DNA of 28,513 nucleotides, taken from positions 1 to 28,513 of the forward strand of contig JAMQCK010000317.1 of the NCBI GenBank assembly GCA_024196135.1, in the 5' to 3' direction. The notes under the pieces were generated by a model that was not told the origin of the DNA, did no database searches, and was given only the letters and a program-made list of their open reading frames with translations. The stretch's first letter is position 1. Every line of letters begins with the position of its first letter. This document shows, one piece after another, positions 9,526 to 20,056 of the stretch. The position numbers and the translations under genes were made by a program. Origin of the DNA: Pleurotus ostreatus/Saccharomyces cerevisiae fusant (lineage: Eukaryota > Opisthokonta).

Positions 9526-10707
9526 ATGTCCGACTACACTGTTCACGTACGCCGCCGCCTTCCATCGCCAATCTTCCGCTCACGATCCCCAGGTGTCCAA
9601 TCTCTCGGCTACGACGACCGAGGAGACGCTAAAGAACTTCTTTTCGTGAGCCTACTTCTGTTACTGTCTGTCCAATACGCGCGCTGATCAGCTTCCCGTA
9701 GCTTCTGCGGCTCGTATGTTCGCTCTCAAGCCTAATCTCTCCCTCCATCCTGACATATCCGCCCATCTGCGCAGGATCAAGTCCGTTGATCACTCTGGCA
9801 CAACTGCCACCATCCACTTCGAGAAGCCGTCGTCGGTCAAGACCGCTGTGATGGTGCGTGCGCTTCATTAAATCTTCGTTCAATGCATTGATTGCGGGCT
9901 ACAGCTCAACGGCGGCACCCTCGACGGCTCTGCGATCGCTGTAACAGCCGACGCTGATCACCCTGACGCGCACGACGGGCCTGTCGATGGCACCACTATC
10001 GACCAGGCCGACAAGCCCCGCGCCGCTGGTAAGCGCATCAGCTCGCGACGCTGTCTGCACACCATGCCTGATTGCTTGCTTCTTCTTAGTCGTAGCGGAA
10101 ATCCTCGCAAAGGGATATAAACTAACAGACGACATCCTCCAACGCGCCATCGAAGTCGACAGTATGTTATTGCTTCCCGTGTCGCGCATGCTCCCGCTGA
10201 ATGCGATATTTGCTTCCAGAGCAGCGCGGGATCTCGCAGAGGTTCATCGCGTACCTGCAGAATCTCGACAAGACGCTCGGTGCGAAGGCAGTCGGTCCCG
10301 AGAAGACGCTGTCCGGCAAGGCTTTGGAGACCGCTCAAGCCGCGACGCAGCAGGCAAAGGCGATCGATGAGCAGAAGGGCATCAGCAAGGCAGCCGGCAG
10401 CGTGAGTATGCTTTCTCAGGTTGTCTTAACTCCTGAACTGTCTTCCTTCATTCCTCCTCCATCGTCTGTCCATCCGACCACTTGTACTGATGATTCCCTC
10501 TTTTCCCAGTACTACGAACGCGCCCTCGCCTCTCCTCTCGGCCAGAAGGTCTTCGCCTTCTACACCCAGGCCTCCAAGCAGGTCCTCGACATCCACGAGG
10601 AGGCCAAGCGTATACACGCCGAGCACAAGGCCGCGGCGCCTGCAGGTGGTGATGCCGCTCCCGCTGCCACCCCCGCTGCGCCTGCCGCCGCTGAGCCGAA
10701 GGTTTGA
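9526..10707 (+). CDS. vip1: vip1-type RRM RNA-binding protein
   Basis: Eight exons: 9526-9546, 9593-9645, 9702-9713, 9775-9853, 9905-10028, 10090-10161, 10220-10401, 10510-10707; 246 residues, all junctions in frame. The N-terminal 75 residues form an RRM: VHVSNLSATTTEETLKNFF, then the RNP-like FFSFCGSI, and ATIHFEKPSSVKTAVML. The rest matches fission yeast Vip1: DKPRAA, VVAEILAKGYKLTDDILQRAIEVD, a helical linker, YYERALASPLGQKVFAFY and an Ala/Pro-rich tail. Vip1 is a cytoplasmic RRM protein whose exact role is poorly defined; it is unrelated to the inositol kinase of the same name. Exon 3 is only 12 bases, and splits the RRM. A gtgagt...ctgcag segment in the 3' region (10745-10797) could be a 3' UTR intron. 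Confidence 0.93.
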
Positions 10708-11221
10708 GGGTGTTAGGTGATGGATGGGGACATGTTGAGTTATTGTGAGTGCTTTTCGCTGGAATGTGGAGTGCAGGAATGCTGACGAGACTGCAGGATT
10801 ATGTGACCAAGTTCTCTGGATCGATATATCGAACATTGCCCGAAGACTCGACAACTCAGCTACCTATAGGGATAAATATTAACTTGTACATGTATCAACA
10901 ATCAGACGGCGACCTGCATGTGTCTTCTAAGTTCGGCCACCGTCCGGGCTGACCGACCGTACACCAGCGAATGGGCACAAGGTACGAATGTGCGTGCGCT
11001 CACGATTAAATCACTTTCTTCGTCGGCTGGCTGAACCTCCGCTTCTTCCACCATCGTCGCGGCAGTAAGACGGCCGTGTCGGCAATGCGAGGGCGACTTC
11101 GCGCCAATCTATTCGGCTAGGTCGCCTGCCGCGGCGCGTTTCGTCGAAGGGCCTGAACCTCCCGTCTCATCTCGCGCCGCACCACACAGCTCAGAAGTTT
11201 GAGCAGGTTATTATCGAGCAA
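10708..11221. other. Intergenic, no gene seen
   Basis: 3' flank of the vip1-type gene, probably its 3' UTR at the left end. No frame with recognisable content is present before the MITE-like element. Confidence 0.5.
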
Positions 11222-11472
11222 TAGACCGTATTGGATTCAACGAAACTCGCAGTTTCGAGTTTGGAAACTGGCGAGTTCAGAAACAAGAAACGAGGACTTT
11301 CGAACTCGCCAGCGCGCCTTCACACGGTGACGTCAGGGTATCTTGGGCGCAACCAGGCGCTGCTGCCCGCCAACCCGAGGCTCCAACGTCGAGTTCCGAA
11401 GTCGGGGATAACTCGTTTGCAACACGGCGTCCAGTTTCTGATTTTGAGTTTCTCGATGTCCAATACGGTCTA
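11222..11472. mobile_element. MITE-like element with TA flanks and inverted termini
   Basis: The termini are a perfect inverted repeat: TAGACCGTATTGGA at 11222-11235 and its complement at 11459-11472. The similarity goes on imperfectly inward (GAAACTC and GAAACTGG words on both sides). Taking the outer TA as a duplicated target gives a 247 base element (11224-11470) with ends GACCG...CGGTC, as expected for a Tc1/mariner or pogo-type MITE. Inside is a perfect 11 base inverted pair, CTGGCGAGTTC at 11268-11278 and its complement at 11302-11312, so the element can fold. It encodes no transposase. Confidence 0.75.
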
Positions 11473-12343
11473 ATCAGCGCTGCAGATTGCGCTCCATGGA
11501 GCCCCTGCACCTCCACGGAGAAGCGTGCGTTGCATTTTGTTGCAAAGTTTGCGCCAATGAGATGGATCGTGTGCACTGCAACTTCGCGGCAGAAGCGCGC
11601 CTCTCTGTGCGTGCCTGTACTTCTTGCCGTGCTTCGGGAGGTGCTGTCGCGGACTGTCAAAGCGAGGGCTGTCATGACGCCGGTCTCTCTCCCAAATTCC
11701 TTCCTATCGCTCGACTGTCGTCCCCTGAGAGAGGACATGCCTGCCATGACATGCAACGTTGAAAGAATATGTCGCCCGAGGCTCGAAGGACGCTCAGCGG
11801 TGTCGTTCTCGAGGTACAGCGCTTGTCTTCCCCCGCAAAGCATCTTGCAAGAAGCACCTGTCGCATACCTGTCGCCATTCGCCAGATCATCTGCCGGCAT
11901 CCCTTCGAAGCGACAGCTGTCAATCCCGCATGTTGCCTCAAAACATTTCCTTCTTGGTATCCGCCGCTCTCGGAGCGAAGATCGTGGGCCGTGGAAGAAG
12001 ATGACGAGCCGTGGCAGAAGACGATACAGGTGGTCCGTGGTCCGTGGAAGAAGGTCGATGGGCCGGAAGGGAGTGCGGCGGGAGGGAGGACGGGATGGGA
12101 CGGTCGGTACGCGACCGACCCCAGCCGGAGAGGAGCAGTCCGCGGTAATGAAGGATTTCTGGAAGGACTCCGCATGTGTCTTGGGGTCGAAGTGTTTCCT
12201 CGTCGCGAGGCGAGTAAAAACCCGCGTGGAGTCGTCCGACACTGAAGGGAGCACTGTTGGTAGAGAAATTAGCTTGAGGTCCACAACAATCAATGCACTT
12301 GCGGGTGAATAAAAAATCGTTGCCTCTGACGCTCACATGACTA

Positions 12344-12410
12344 TCACGTGCCGGGTTGAACTTTCGAGTGTGGCGTGAGAAACGTCGGGGTTAGCCGAAC
12401 GGAGGCAAAC
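12344..12410 (+). repeat. Dispersed 65-base repeat, copy 2
   Basis: Starts TCACGTGCC and ends GGAGGCAAAC; matches 6217-6280 in the opposite orientation with small indels. Flanks on both sides are unrelated between the copies. Confidence 0.7.
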
Positions 12411-12887
12411 AGGTTCTGGGCGTAATCCCGGAGGTTTTGTCGGTGGATGACGGCGCCCGATGCATTGGGGAGAGGTATGGTACGGAAGGTAAGGTATAGC
12501 CGTGTGTGTGCGCCTCTGGCAGCCAGGCTTCCATGCAGGAGAAGCACAGCATAGCGCTCGAGAGCGTAACTTGAGTTAGTACCGATGATGGCGATGGACA
12601 TCTTCGAGCACGGGATGGTCAGGAAGCTCCTGGATCGCAGGGAATCTCCGCGTCCCTCGCAGGTGATGGTAGGGGCATTTCCGAGGCTAGATCATGTAAG
12701 ACGCACGGTAGGCGCCTCTCTGACCCTGTAAGCGCCAGTACAATTCGCGCAGAGGATCGCAATTAATCGAGAAGTGCATGAATACCCGCACGCGCAAGAA
12801 GCCTTCCAAAGCATACGTATCGGCCTCTACGTTGATGATGACCAGGTAAGAGGGTGGGCGATAGGCCGCGCGGCAGAAGTGACACCC

Positions 12888-13289
12888 TCACCAAGTCCCC
12901 TGTATGACTGATGGATACCTGCAATTATGCCTGGGAAGTTCAGGACTCGGGTGAAGCAGTGCACCGGCGAAAGCTAACAGGCTCGGGGATGTAACTGGGA
13001 TCGATAGATGGCCGACGTCGGGGCAGATAGAGTTCGACGACGAGGGGATAGACTCGGGTAGGTTTCGCATGGACTCTGACAGGGTTTGCACAGGTTCGAC
13101 GGCGGATGATCGAGCCCTATGAAACCGGAGCAGAAGGAGTTCATCAAGGATTTTAATCACTCCATTCGCGGGAGTTGAGGTTGGACCGTCGAAGTCAATA
13201 GCCCGTTTGGGGTCCGCGTAGATGTTCATGAAGTGGCTCGGCGGCTCGATAGAGGAGGCTGCATGTGGGCATCGGTTGAGCATCAGCAT
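12888..13289 (-). CDS. Unassigned 133-codon open frame
   Basis: ATG start at 13289 and a stop at 12888-12890. The composition is not low complexity (for example HFMNIYADPKRAIDFDG and NGVIKILDELLLLRF), but no family is recognised. A donor-like AG|gtatcc near 12922 suggests a further exon, yet I found no acceptor that joins to the protein-like stretch downstream (around 12700-12830). It may be a real lineage-specific gene, a gene relic, or chance. Confidence 0.25.
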   Translation of the reverse strand: MLMLNRCPHAASSIEPPSHFMNIYADPKRAIDFDGPTSTPANGVIKILDELLLLRFHRARSSAVEPVQTLSESMRNLPESIPSSSNSICPDVGHLSIPVTSPSLLAFAGALLHPSPELPRHNCRYPSVIQGTW

Positions 13290-13667
13290 AATTAAGGGCG
13301 ATGGCCTATCGAGACGAAGTCGTGGCGGCGCGATGAGGGCGATAGGGTGGCTCTCATAGATCCGATGACGCAGAGTACCGAACTAGCGGCAATAAGAGAG
13401 CAAAGTGAAGAGCCGTCGGTCAGAGCCTATCCGGGCTATAGCTATTTTCGCTGTTGAGGGCCAGAGCCACACTCGCGCGCGACACGTAGCTCCTCATGAG
13501 ATGGCGCAGGAATTTACGTATATGCTCGTTCAAGTCATTTCCATTCGTAGCGGTCGTTTCTTCGCAAAATACACTGTCAGTTCCCCGTAAAACCAGATAT
13601 TCCATTCAAGCCTTTTCCGCCTTGGCCTAGCCAACAATCAGTCCTCTCCCATCCCCTACAAACCACC

Positions 13668-15585
13668 TCAACCACTCACCTCCCTCCCTTGCTGCCTCCT
13701 CCCCCTCCTCCCAAACGTCAACACCCCCATAAACATCAACGCGCCGAACATCGCCAGCATGACCGCAATGGTGAGCCCCGCACCGAGGAAGCCCGCGCCG
13801 ACGGGGCTGATCTTGTCGCTGTGCGCGGCGATGGCTTCGTTGGCGGCCTTGGTCAGCGCGCCGCAGCCGCGATCCTGGGTGTTGCCGCAGGCGGAGCACC
13901 AGGCGGCGGTCGTGTTGATTGCGGCGGGCTGGGGTGGGTGTAAGTGGGTGTGGCAAGGACAGGCGATGAGAATGGGCTTACCGCAAGCCTACCAACAAAC
14001 GTCGACAACGGGACGTCACCATCCTCGCCCATGATCGTGTAGGTCGTGAAGTCAGTATCGTCCGTGCCGTTCTTGAAGTTGAAGCGCAGGACGTGGTCCC
14101 CGTCGCTGGTCTCGCGGACCTCGAAGACGACCGCGGCGGCGTAGTTCACTGTGATGAGTTGTCAGCGTCCAATGCCACTCGATTCGCAGAAATTGGGCGC
14201 AAAGAACGCGTCGCCCGACCGCGAAGACGCCCGCACTCACCAATGCCCTCTAACTCCCCATGCATCTCCGCCGCCTGCGTCATGTTGAACAGCGACAAAA
14301 ACGGCTTGTACGATACACCGATGTACACGAACTGTGTCGCGTCCTTGTCATCAACAATGCTCGCGAAGCCGTCGAGGATGTTGGGGAGGACGGTGCGGCC
14401 GGCGACTGGGAGGTTGTTAGCCATCGTTCGCAATATCGTAATATTCACAATCGTAGGCGCAAGCTTATGAAGAAGAGGGAGGAAACATGCTTACTATTCC
14501 CAATCCCATCCACCTCAGGGGACGTGAAGACGCCGTACTCGTGATAGTTCGCCAGGGCTCGCGCGCGTGCGATGGTCTCCTCGGGCACGACCTGCGCGAA
14601 TTGCTCGTTGTGGATCCAGTTGACGTTCATGAAGTCGAAGATCTATCGGGGTAAAGTTGACGGTTGCTGTCTCTCGAGCAGAGCTGGAGCGTGCACGTAC
14701 GTTCCACTGCGAATTTCCGGGTCAGCGATCGCATCTTTCGTATTTCATCCTTTCCCGTCATCACTCACCATATTCTGCAAGCTCACCGGCCGGCCGTCGA
14801 GATACGGCGGAAGGGACTTCAGGAAGTCGTCGTTGTCGGACGCCATCTGCTGGAACGCGGACGAGTTGTAGAAGTCGTTCGTCCAGTCGGAGAATGCGCC
14901 GCAGCTCGTCCAGCCCTCAAGGGAGACGTCGTTGTCGGGCTCGACAGATTCGACTGGAGGGCGGGGTGAGCATCAGTTAGAAGATGATTCGGCCGCAAGA
15001 TGGACGTACTGGGGATGTACTGCGCGCATGTACGAGAGAATCAGCAGAGCCTCAGAGAGCTACTCAACTACCCACGCACCTGATATCCCCCCAACGGGCC
15101 CACAACCGTCGTCCCGTTCGCCAGCGTCGTATTATACGCCGTCGTGTTCGGGTACAGCCCCTGCATAAACGACACCGCCGAGTCGTAGATCACACCCCCC
15201 TCCCCGCCCGCATCCGCCCCCGCGGCGATCTGGCTCGCGTTGACGACATCGTGGCTCATGCCCGCGAGGTTCGTGGGCGAGGAGGCGTTGAGGTAGAGGG
15301 ACCGCAGCTTTTGGCCGAGTTGGTATTCTTGTTGCTGGGTGAGGGCTCAGAAAGTGATTCGGTGAAGGGGATGGGGAGAGAAGGGAGGGATAGGAGGGAG
15401 GGGAAGTGGACTGACGTTCCCCAGCGGCGTGATCACCGTCCCGCTCGCGGTGTACGAGTCGGGGTCTTGGTAAAAGCCTACGATCACTCAGTCTACAGCC
15501 CATATCAAGTAACACGATACGCACCTTGCCGATCCCCATGGCGCGTTAACACCACCACACCCAAGAGCGTCGAATCGTCGGACAT
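13668..15585 (-). CDS. Histidine-acid-phosphatase-family membrane protein
   Basis: Ten exons: 15585-15525, 15477-15416, 15334-15080, 15019-15010, 14953-14769, 14706-14701, 14642-14495, 14405-14241, 14148-13982, 13928-13668; 439 residues, all phases consistent. The N-terminus carries the family signature LTRHGDRQGF (Arg15-His16-Gly17), whose His is the phosphate-accepting nucleophile. Further family features are ITPLGNQQEYQLG, the NYHEYGVFTS region, AGRTVLPNIL, and a Cys-rich WCSACG...GCGAL segment. Residues 397-424 are a strong transmembrane helix followed by basic residues. There is no N-terminal signal peptide, which is odd for a lumenal enzyme. Around residues 270-278 the chain reads VYIGVSYKPF where animal members have the A-H-D catalytic acid motif, so activity is uncertain. 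Exons 4 and 6 are 10 and 6 bases. Likely a phosphomonoesterase of the secretory pathway or cell surface. Confidence 0.88.
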
Positions 15586-16147
15586 CTCTTCTGGCTAGTC
15601 GTGAACGTGACGGGGCAAAAGCGCGATCAGTCGTCCTCCTTGCTGCTCTTATAAGATTTCGGCTCTTGCTCGCACCCCTGGTGGGAAGGCTATCAGCTCA
15701 TGGCTTCGACAGCAAGTGGACGGCGCGGGTCATGGGGGACGACGCACACGAGGATGGGAACTGGAAGCTCACCTGTGCTATCTTGAGGGTATCGTATCGA
15801 CGATGAACGCGGGCGTCAGTCGTGAATGGATGGACCAGGAAGCGAGCGTGCGCTGATCGAGGTCCAGACGATGATGGACGCGTTCTCTGACTCGTCGAAC
15901 CGGACACGATGTGGGAGACTCATTGATGATTGCCAAATGTCACTGCCAGCCGGGAGGTAAAGCGCTGATCGAGGACAAGGCGGCCGCTATCTAATCTCAT
16001 CCCGATCGCATCACACCGGTTACTTTCTGACGGGCGCCTAATTTCTGCACTGAAACGCCGGCGCAAGGCTTGCGCAGCGTCGTTCTTTTAGGCCGTAGAA
16101 TATACAGAAGATGCTCGATTTATGTGCGTTGTCATCGGGACAGGCCG
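15586..16147. other. Intergenic between two minus-strand genes
   Basis: Holds the promoter of the acid phosphatase gene and the 3' flank of the Bor1-type gene. No gene is seen. Confidence 0.5.
15648..15655 (-). promoter_or_regulatory. TATA-like box upstream of the acid phosphatase gene
   Basis: CTTATAAG, about 65 bases before the start codon at 15585. It is a plausible core promoter by position and sequence only. Confidence 0.35.
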
Positions 16148-18339
16148 TTATAACGTCCCGCCAACGGACTCCATCGTCTGTGGGAAGGGTCAGCAATCTA
16201 TTCATGCAATCAAGCATTGAAGACTCACGAAAGGCGAAGCCGTCGGCGCGTCCATTATCGCCAATTCCTCCTCCGAGAACGGCAGTCGTGGTACGACCAG
16301 CACCCGCAATGGTATGAACAACATGATGATCACCGGGAACCCAATCGCAGCTGCGGTTTTGCATCAAAAAGGAGTCCTCATCTCTAGCACCCCACCGTCC
16401 CGACGCGCCATCTCCTCAGCAGCGCAGAGCAGTCGAGAGAGTAAGACTTCGAAGCTCAGCTCACCAATAGTCTGCGTAATCGCAAACGTCGCGCCAAAGC
16501 CCACAAGCTGCAGCGCCACGAACAGCACGATGCGCGACTTGCGCACCCGGCGCAAAGGTTCAGAGGGCGCGATAAACTTCCTATCTCGGATGAGGTAGTA
16601 GAGCTTCTGCGTGATGCCATTTCCGTTGAGCGCGTCGGCGCCCATATACCAGCTAGAGATGGTGGTCAGCACGACCTTGAAGGTGAGTAGGGGGGGTTGG
16701 TTCGCGTGCATCGTGTGTTGCAGATAGGGAGCGAGCGGAGAGTAGAGGGGAAGCACTCACAACAGCCCCGCCAGCACCCCCCTCGGGATCAAGTTCAACA
16801 AATGCAAGAACGGCCCCGACAGCAACACCAAGCACAACGACCCCTGCGCCAGATTCGACACCCGCTGCTCAACGACGCCTATAGGATACTCATGCAACGC
16901 AGTGGACCCATCGTGGGGGTCCGGTGGTGTAGCCTCTGGATCCCTCTTCTCCCGCTTGCCCATCACCACCAGCGACGTCGTGTGTATCGGCGCCTGCGGG
17001 ATGAGGCCGTTGGGCGCGGGCAAACCGAGGAGGCCCGCGATGAACGTCGTCACGCCGAGCAGGAAGAAGTCCCAGTGGAACCCCGGCGGTTTGCGCAACG
17101 GGAAGTCCGAGCTCTGCGCCATTAGGGACTAGGAGGGATAGGCGTATTAGTCCAAACAACTCTTTCACTGCGAATGAAACCGCCTACCGACACATTATGG
17201 TCGAAGAAGAACAGCACCCACAGGATAAACCCAAACGGCAGCGCAATCCCCACCCACTTCCCCTCCAACTGCCAAAACCTCACCAGCCACTCCCTCCCCC
17301 CAGCCGGCTGGAACGCCCCACTAATCGGCAGCGTCTGCGCATTCGCCGCATTGAACCTCCCCCAATACGCTACGCCACTCGACGCGACGAGCGATATAGG
17401 CATCCCATAATCCGCCAGGAAGCGCCGCACATGCCGGTGGAAGAAGGTTTTCTGGGACAAGGACTGGAAGAGGAAGGCGGTGACGAGCATGAGGAGGGCG
17501 ACGATGATGGAGACGAGGGGGCCGGCGGCGTCGGTGGGCCCGGTGGATTGGGCGAGCTGCCGGGTGATGACTTGGATGCCGTATTGGAGGTAGACCCAGG
17601 AGACGTAGAAGCCGAAGGTGTCGCAGGAGAAGAGGGTGACGTATTTGAGGAAATTGCACCCTGGGGGATGAGGGTGTGTGAGCGAGGTGGGTGTAAGGAG
17701 GGGGGACACGAGAAAGTACAATTGAGTATAGCAGTGATCCAATGAATAATCGCAGCCCATAGGTAGACCCAGCCGATGAAGTGGAGGTAGTTGGGGGCAT
17801 TGTCTTCCTTCTCGATGATGTCGTATATCGTCTTGTTGAACACAGTGATAGGTCCTGGAGTAGGGTGAGGGAATATAGCTATAGACTCCAGAGAAGACGC
17901 ACCAGTCACGCCGGCAATAGTGAGGGGCTGCGCGCCGAAGACGGAAAAGATGAAGGCGGCCATGAAGGAGGACATGAGGACCTCAGACACGCCGTACATC
18001 TGCGTGGTCTCTATGAGGTCTAGGGAGAATGCGATGCCAGGGAGGACACTGAGAGGGTAGTGTGAGCTCTTGCACAGTAAAGAAGATCAAGAATACGCAC
18101 TTGGCAAAGAATATGAGCGCCGTAGCGGGAATTACGCGGTAATTGTACGCATCCCTCCAGTCGCTCCAGTAGTACGGGGCTCTCGCTCGGATGTCCCTTC
18201 GTATACCCCTTCCAAGGGTTCTTAGCTCATGACTCCATCCTCTAGTGGAAGTTGCAGTTGCCGAGGAGGGAGCGGTCGATCGCTCGACCTCGACAGGTCT
18301 CTTCTCCGAGGGCGGAGCAGTAGCGTCTGGCGAAGACAT
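16148..18339 (-). CDS. BOR1: Bor1/SLC4-type anion (borate) transporter
   Basis: Eight exons: 18339-18101, 18048-17903, 17854-17720, 17660-17188, 17128-16761, 16652-16465, 16350-16229, 16177-16148; 566 residues with every phase consistent. A polar N-terminal tail of about 55 residues precedes a multi-helix membrane domain. Family landmarks are VLPGIAFSLDLIETT, FGAQPLTIAGVTGPITVFN, SCDTFGFYVSWVYLQYGIQ, the loop APNGLIPQAPIHTTSL, GLFWYMGADALNGNG, and the C-terminal TMESVGGTL. In yeast Bor1 exports borate across the plasma membrane and is related to animal HCO3-/Cl- exchangers. The last exon encodes only nine residues. The gene is divergent from the first ABHD12-like gene with 278 bases between their start codons. 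Confidence 0.94.
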
Positions 18340-18617
18340 CGTAGGAGTAGTAATGTTCGTTCAAGCCGTGATCGTCATAAGCAGTGTGTTGTGATCCCCA
18401 GCCGCAGTCTCCTTGCGGACGAAGCTCAGTGCAGATGAGAGTTCGGGACGACCCTGGGGAATGCGGGGAAGCAGATCGGCGGGAACAATGGGATAGTATG
18501 CTTGGCAATGTTCGTCCCGCATCAATTCGCGATCACCTGACCACAAAGTTGAGGACCGTGGCTACTCGGCTCGTTCAACGTTGTTCTCTCACGCTCTCTC
18601 ACGTCTTGACGGTCATC
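18340..18617. promoter_or_regulatory. Divergent intergenic region, Bor1-type and hydrolase A genes
   Basis: The 278 base gap must contain both promoters. The last 40 bases before 18618 are pyrimidine-rich (ctctcacgctctctcacg), as is common in fungal 5' leaders. Confidence 0.45.
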
Positions 18618-20056
18618 ATGGATTCTTTCTTGGACTTCCTCACGAAAACGATTCTTGGACGGAACAATGGACGGAGTGATTACATGGATATGGCGTTAAG
18701 GAAGGCACCGCACGTCGCGCTGGGCGCCACAGCTCTATACCTCAGCGCGGTCGGACTGCTTTCGGTGCCGTACATTCAGAAGCAGTGAGTGAGTTGACTG
18801 CAGTGCGAAGCGCGATACTAAAGTGGATACAGAGCACTCTACTGCAATGGAATCCGGCGTCCACGATTAGGCGCCTACGAACGACCCGAGAAGTATGGTC
18901 TCGCACGTATGTCCAATCAACTCTCCTCTCAGCGACCTTCCATCTGATTCCTTCTATAGCCAGCAAAACCCTTAACGTACAACTCCCTACCCCCGATGGC
19001 CAGACCCTCGGCGCCTGGTTCATCCTCTCCGACGCCTATTACCACTCCATCCTCAAGCACGACTGGGAAATCGACCTCCGCCAGGCCCTCAGCTCCCTCC
19101 CCACCATCCTCTACCTCCACGACGCCGGCGCCTCGCGCTCCGCCAAACCCTGCGTCGCCCAGTGCTCCATGTTCTCCGCCCGCCTCTCTGCCAACGTCTT
19201 CGCGATCGACTACCGCGGCTTCGGCGACTCGACAGGCGCGCCCTCGGAGGAGGGACTCGCGACGGACGCGCGCGCGGCGTGGGAGTGGCTGCTGCGCAAC
19301 GGCGCGAATGCGGCGGATGTGGTGATTGTGGGGCAGGCGCTGGGGAGCAGCGTGGCGGCAAGGCTGGGCGCGGAGATTGAGAAGGATGGGTTGAGGCCGA
19401 GGGGGATTGTGCTGCTGAGCCCGTTCTCGAGTGTGAAGGACGCTGCTAGGAGCGTCGGCTTGCATGGCTCGATGCCTTTCCTGAAGCCGTTGAACTTGAT
19501 CCCGAAGGCCACAGGTGCGCTTCTTGTAAATTGTAGATGCAACCGCGGACTGACTTCATTCACCAGATCTTCTGTTGAAGAGGGTCAAGCCGAGCTTTGA
19601 TACTCTCGCCTACGCCTCTGTAAGCCTGCTTCCCCACCCTCTCACAGATTGCCCTAACCCACCCATCAATCCCAGACCATCAAAATCGCCGACATCCTCA
19701 TCGCCCACAGCGAAGACGACCCCGAGATCCCCCTCACCCACCCCGAATCCCTCTTCCACGCCTTCCTCTCCCCCCTCCTCCCGCCCGAGGTCACGCTCCC
19801 CTCGAACCCCGGCTCCCTCTCCAAGGACGACTGGGACAAGTTCACGCACGACGTCACCGCGCGCCGACAGGCGGAGAAGAACCTGGTCATCACGAACGAG
19901 GTCCGGGACTTCGGCGTCACGAGCGAGTTTGTGGACTCGGATAATGGGGACAGGCGGGTGATGCTGGTGAAGACGATGGCTGGGGGACATGATGCGGTGG
20001 GGTTGCAGGAGGGCGTGCAGGATGTGATGGGGAAGTTCTTTGGGTTTTTGCCTTGA
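18618..20056 (+). CDS. ABHD12-like alpha/beta hydrolase A, catalytic serine replaced
   Basis: Five exons: 18618-18784, 18833-18906, 18960-19514, 19567-19619, 19676-20056; 409 residues. A transmembrane helix (about 31-54) precedes the motif YERPEKYGLA and PTPDGQTLGAWF, which mark the ABHD12 group (membrane lysophospholipid/monoacylglycerol lipases). The strand AIDYRGFGDSTG, the acid region AHSEDDPEIP (297-298) and the final GGHD (His388) are present. The nucleophile elbow, however, is GQALG at 205-209: the expected Ser207 is Ala (codon GCG, 19337-19339) and the preceding His is Gln. The oxyanion HG of family members is HD here (LYLHDAGAS). The tandem neighbour at 20589 keeps both. So this copy is probably a pseudoenzyme with an otherwise intact frame, which suggests a retained non-catalytic role. 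Residue loss is seen directly; inactivity is inference. Confidence 0.9.

Larger units (their letters stand above)
11473..13667. other. Gene-poor interval with unassigned open frames
   Basis: About 2.2 kb without a recognisable gene. Long overlapping frames run in both directions between about 11277 and 12312 (338 codons minus, 260 codons plus), neither resembling a known family and the minus one running through the MITE. A short tandem of the word CCGTGGAAGAAG lies at about 11989-12055. The 65 base repeat copy 2 is at 12344-12410. Protein-like fragments occur on the minus strand at 12344-12601 and 12888-13289, with no convincing splicing between them. Confidence 0.45.

Noticed and set aside
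13080..13120. GGTTCGAC as a possible tRNA B box.
   Set aside because: No matching A box or cloverleaf stem is found at the right distance; other GTTCGA sites fail likewise.
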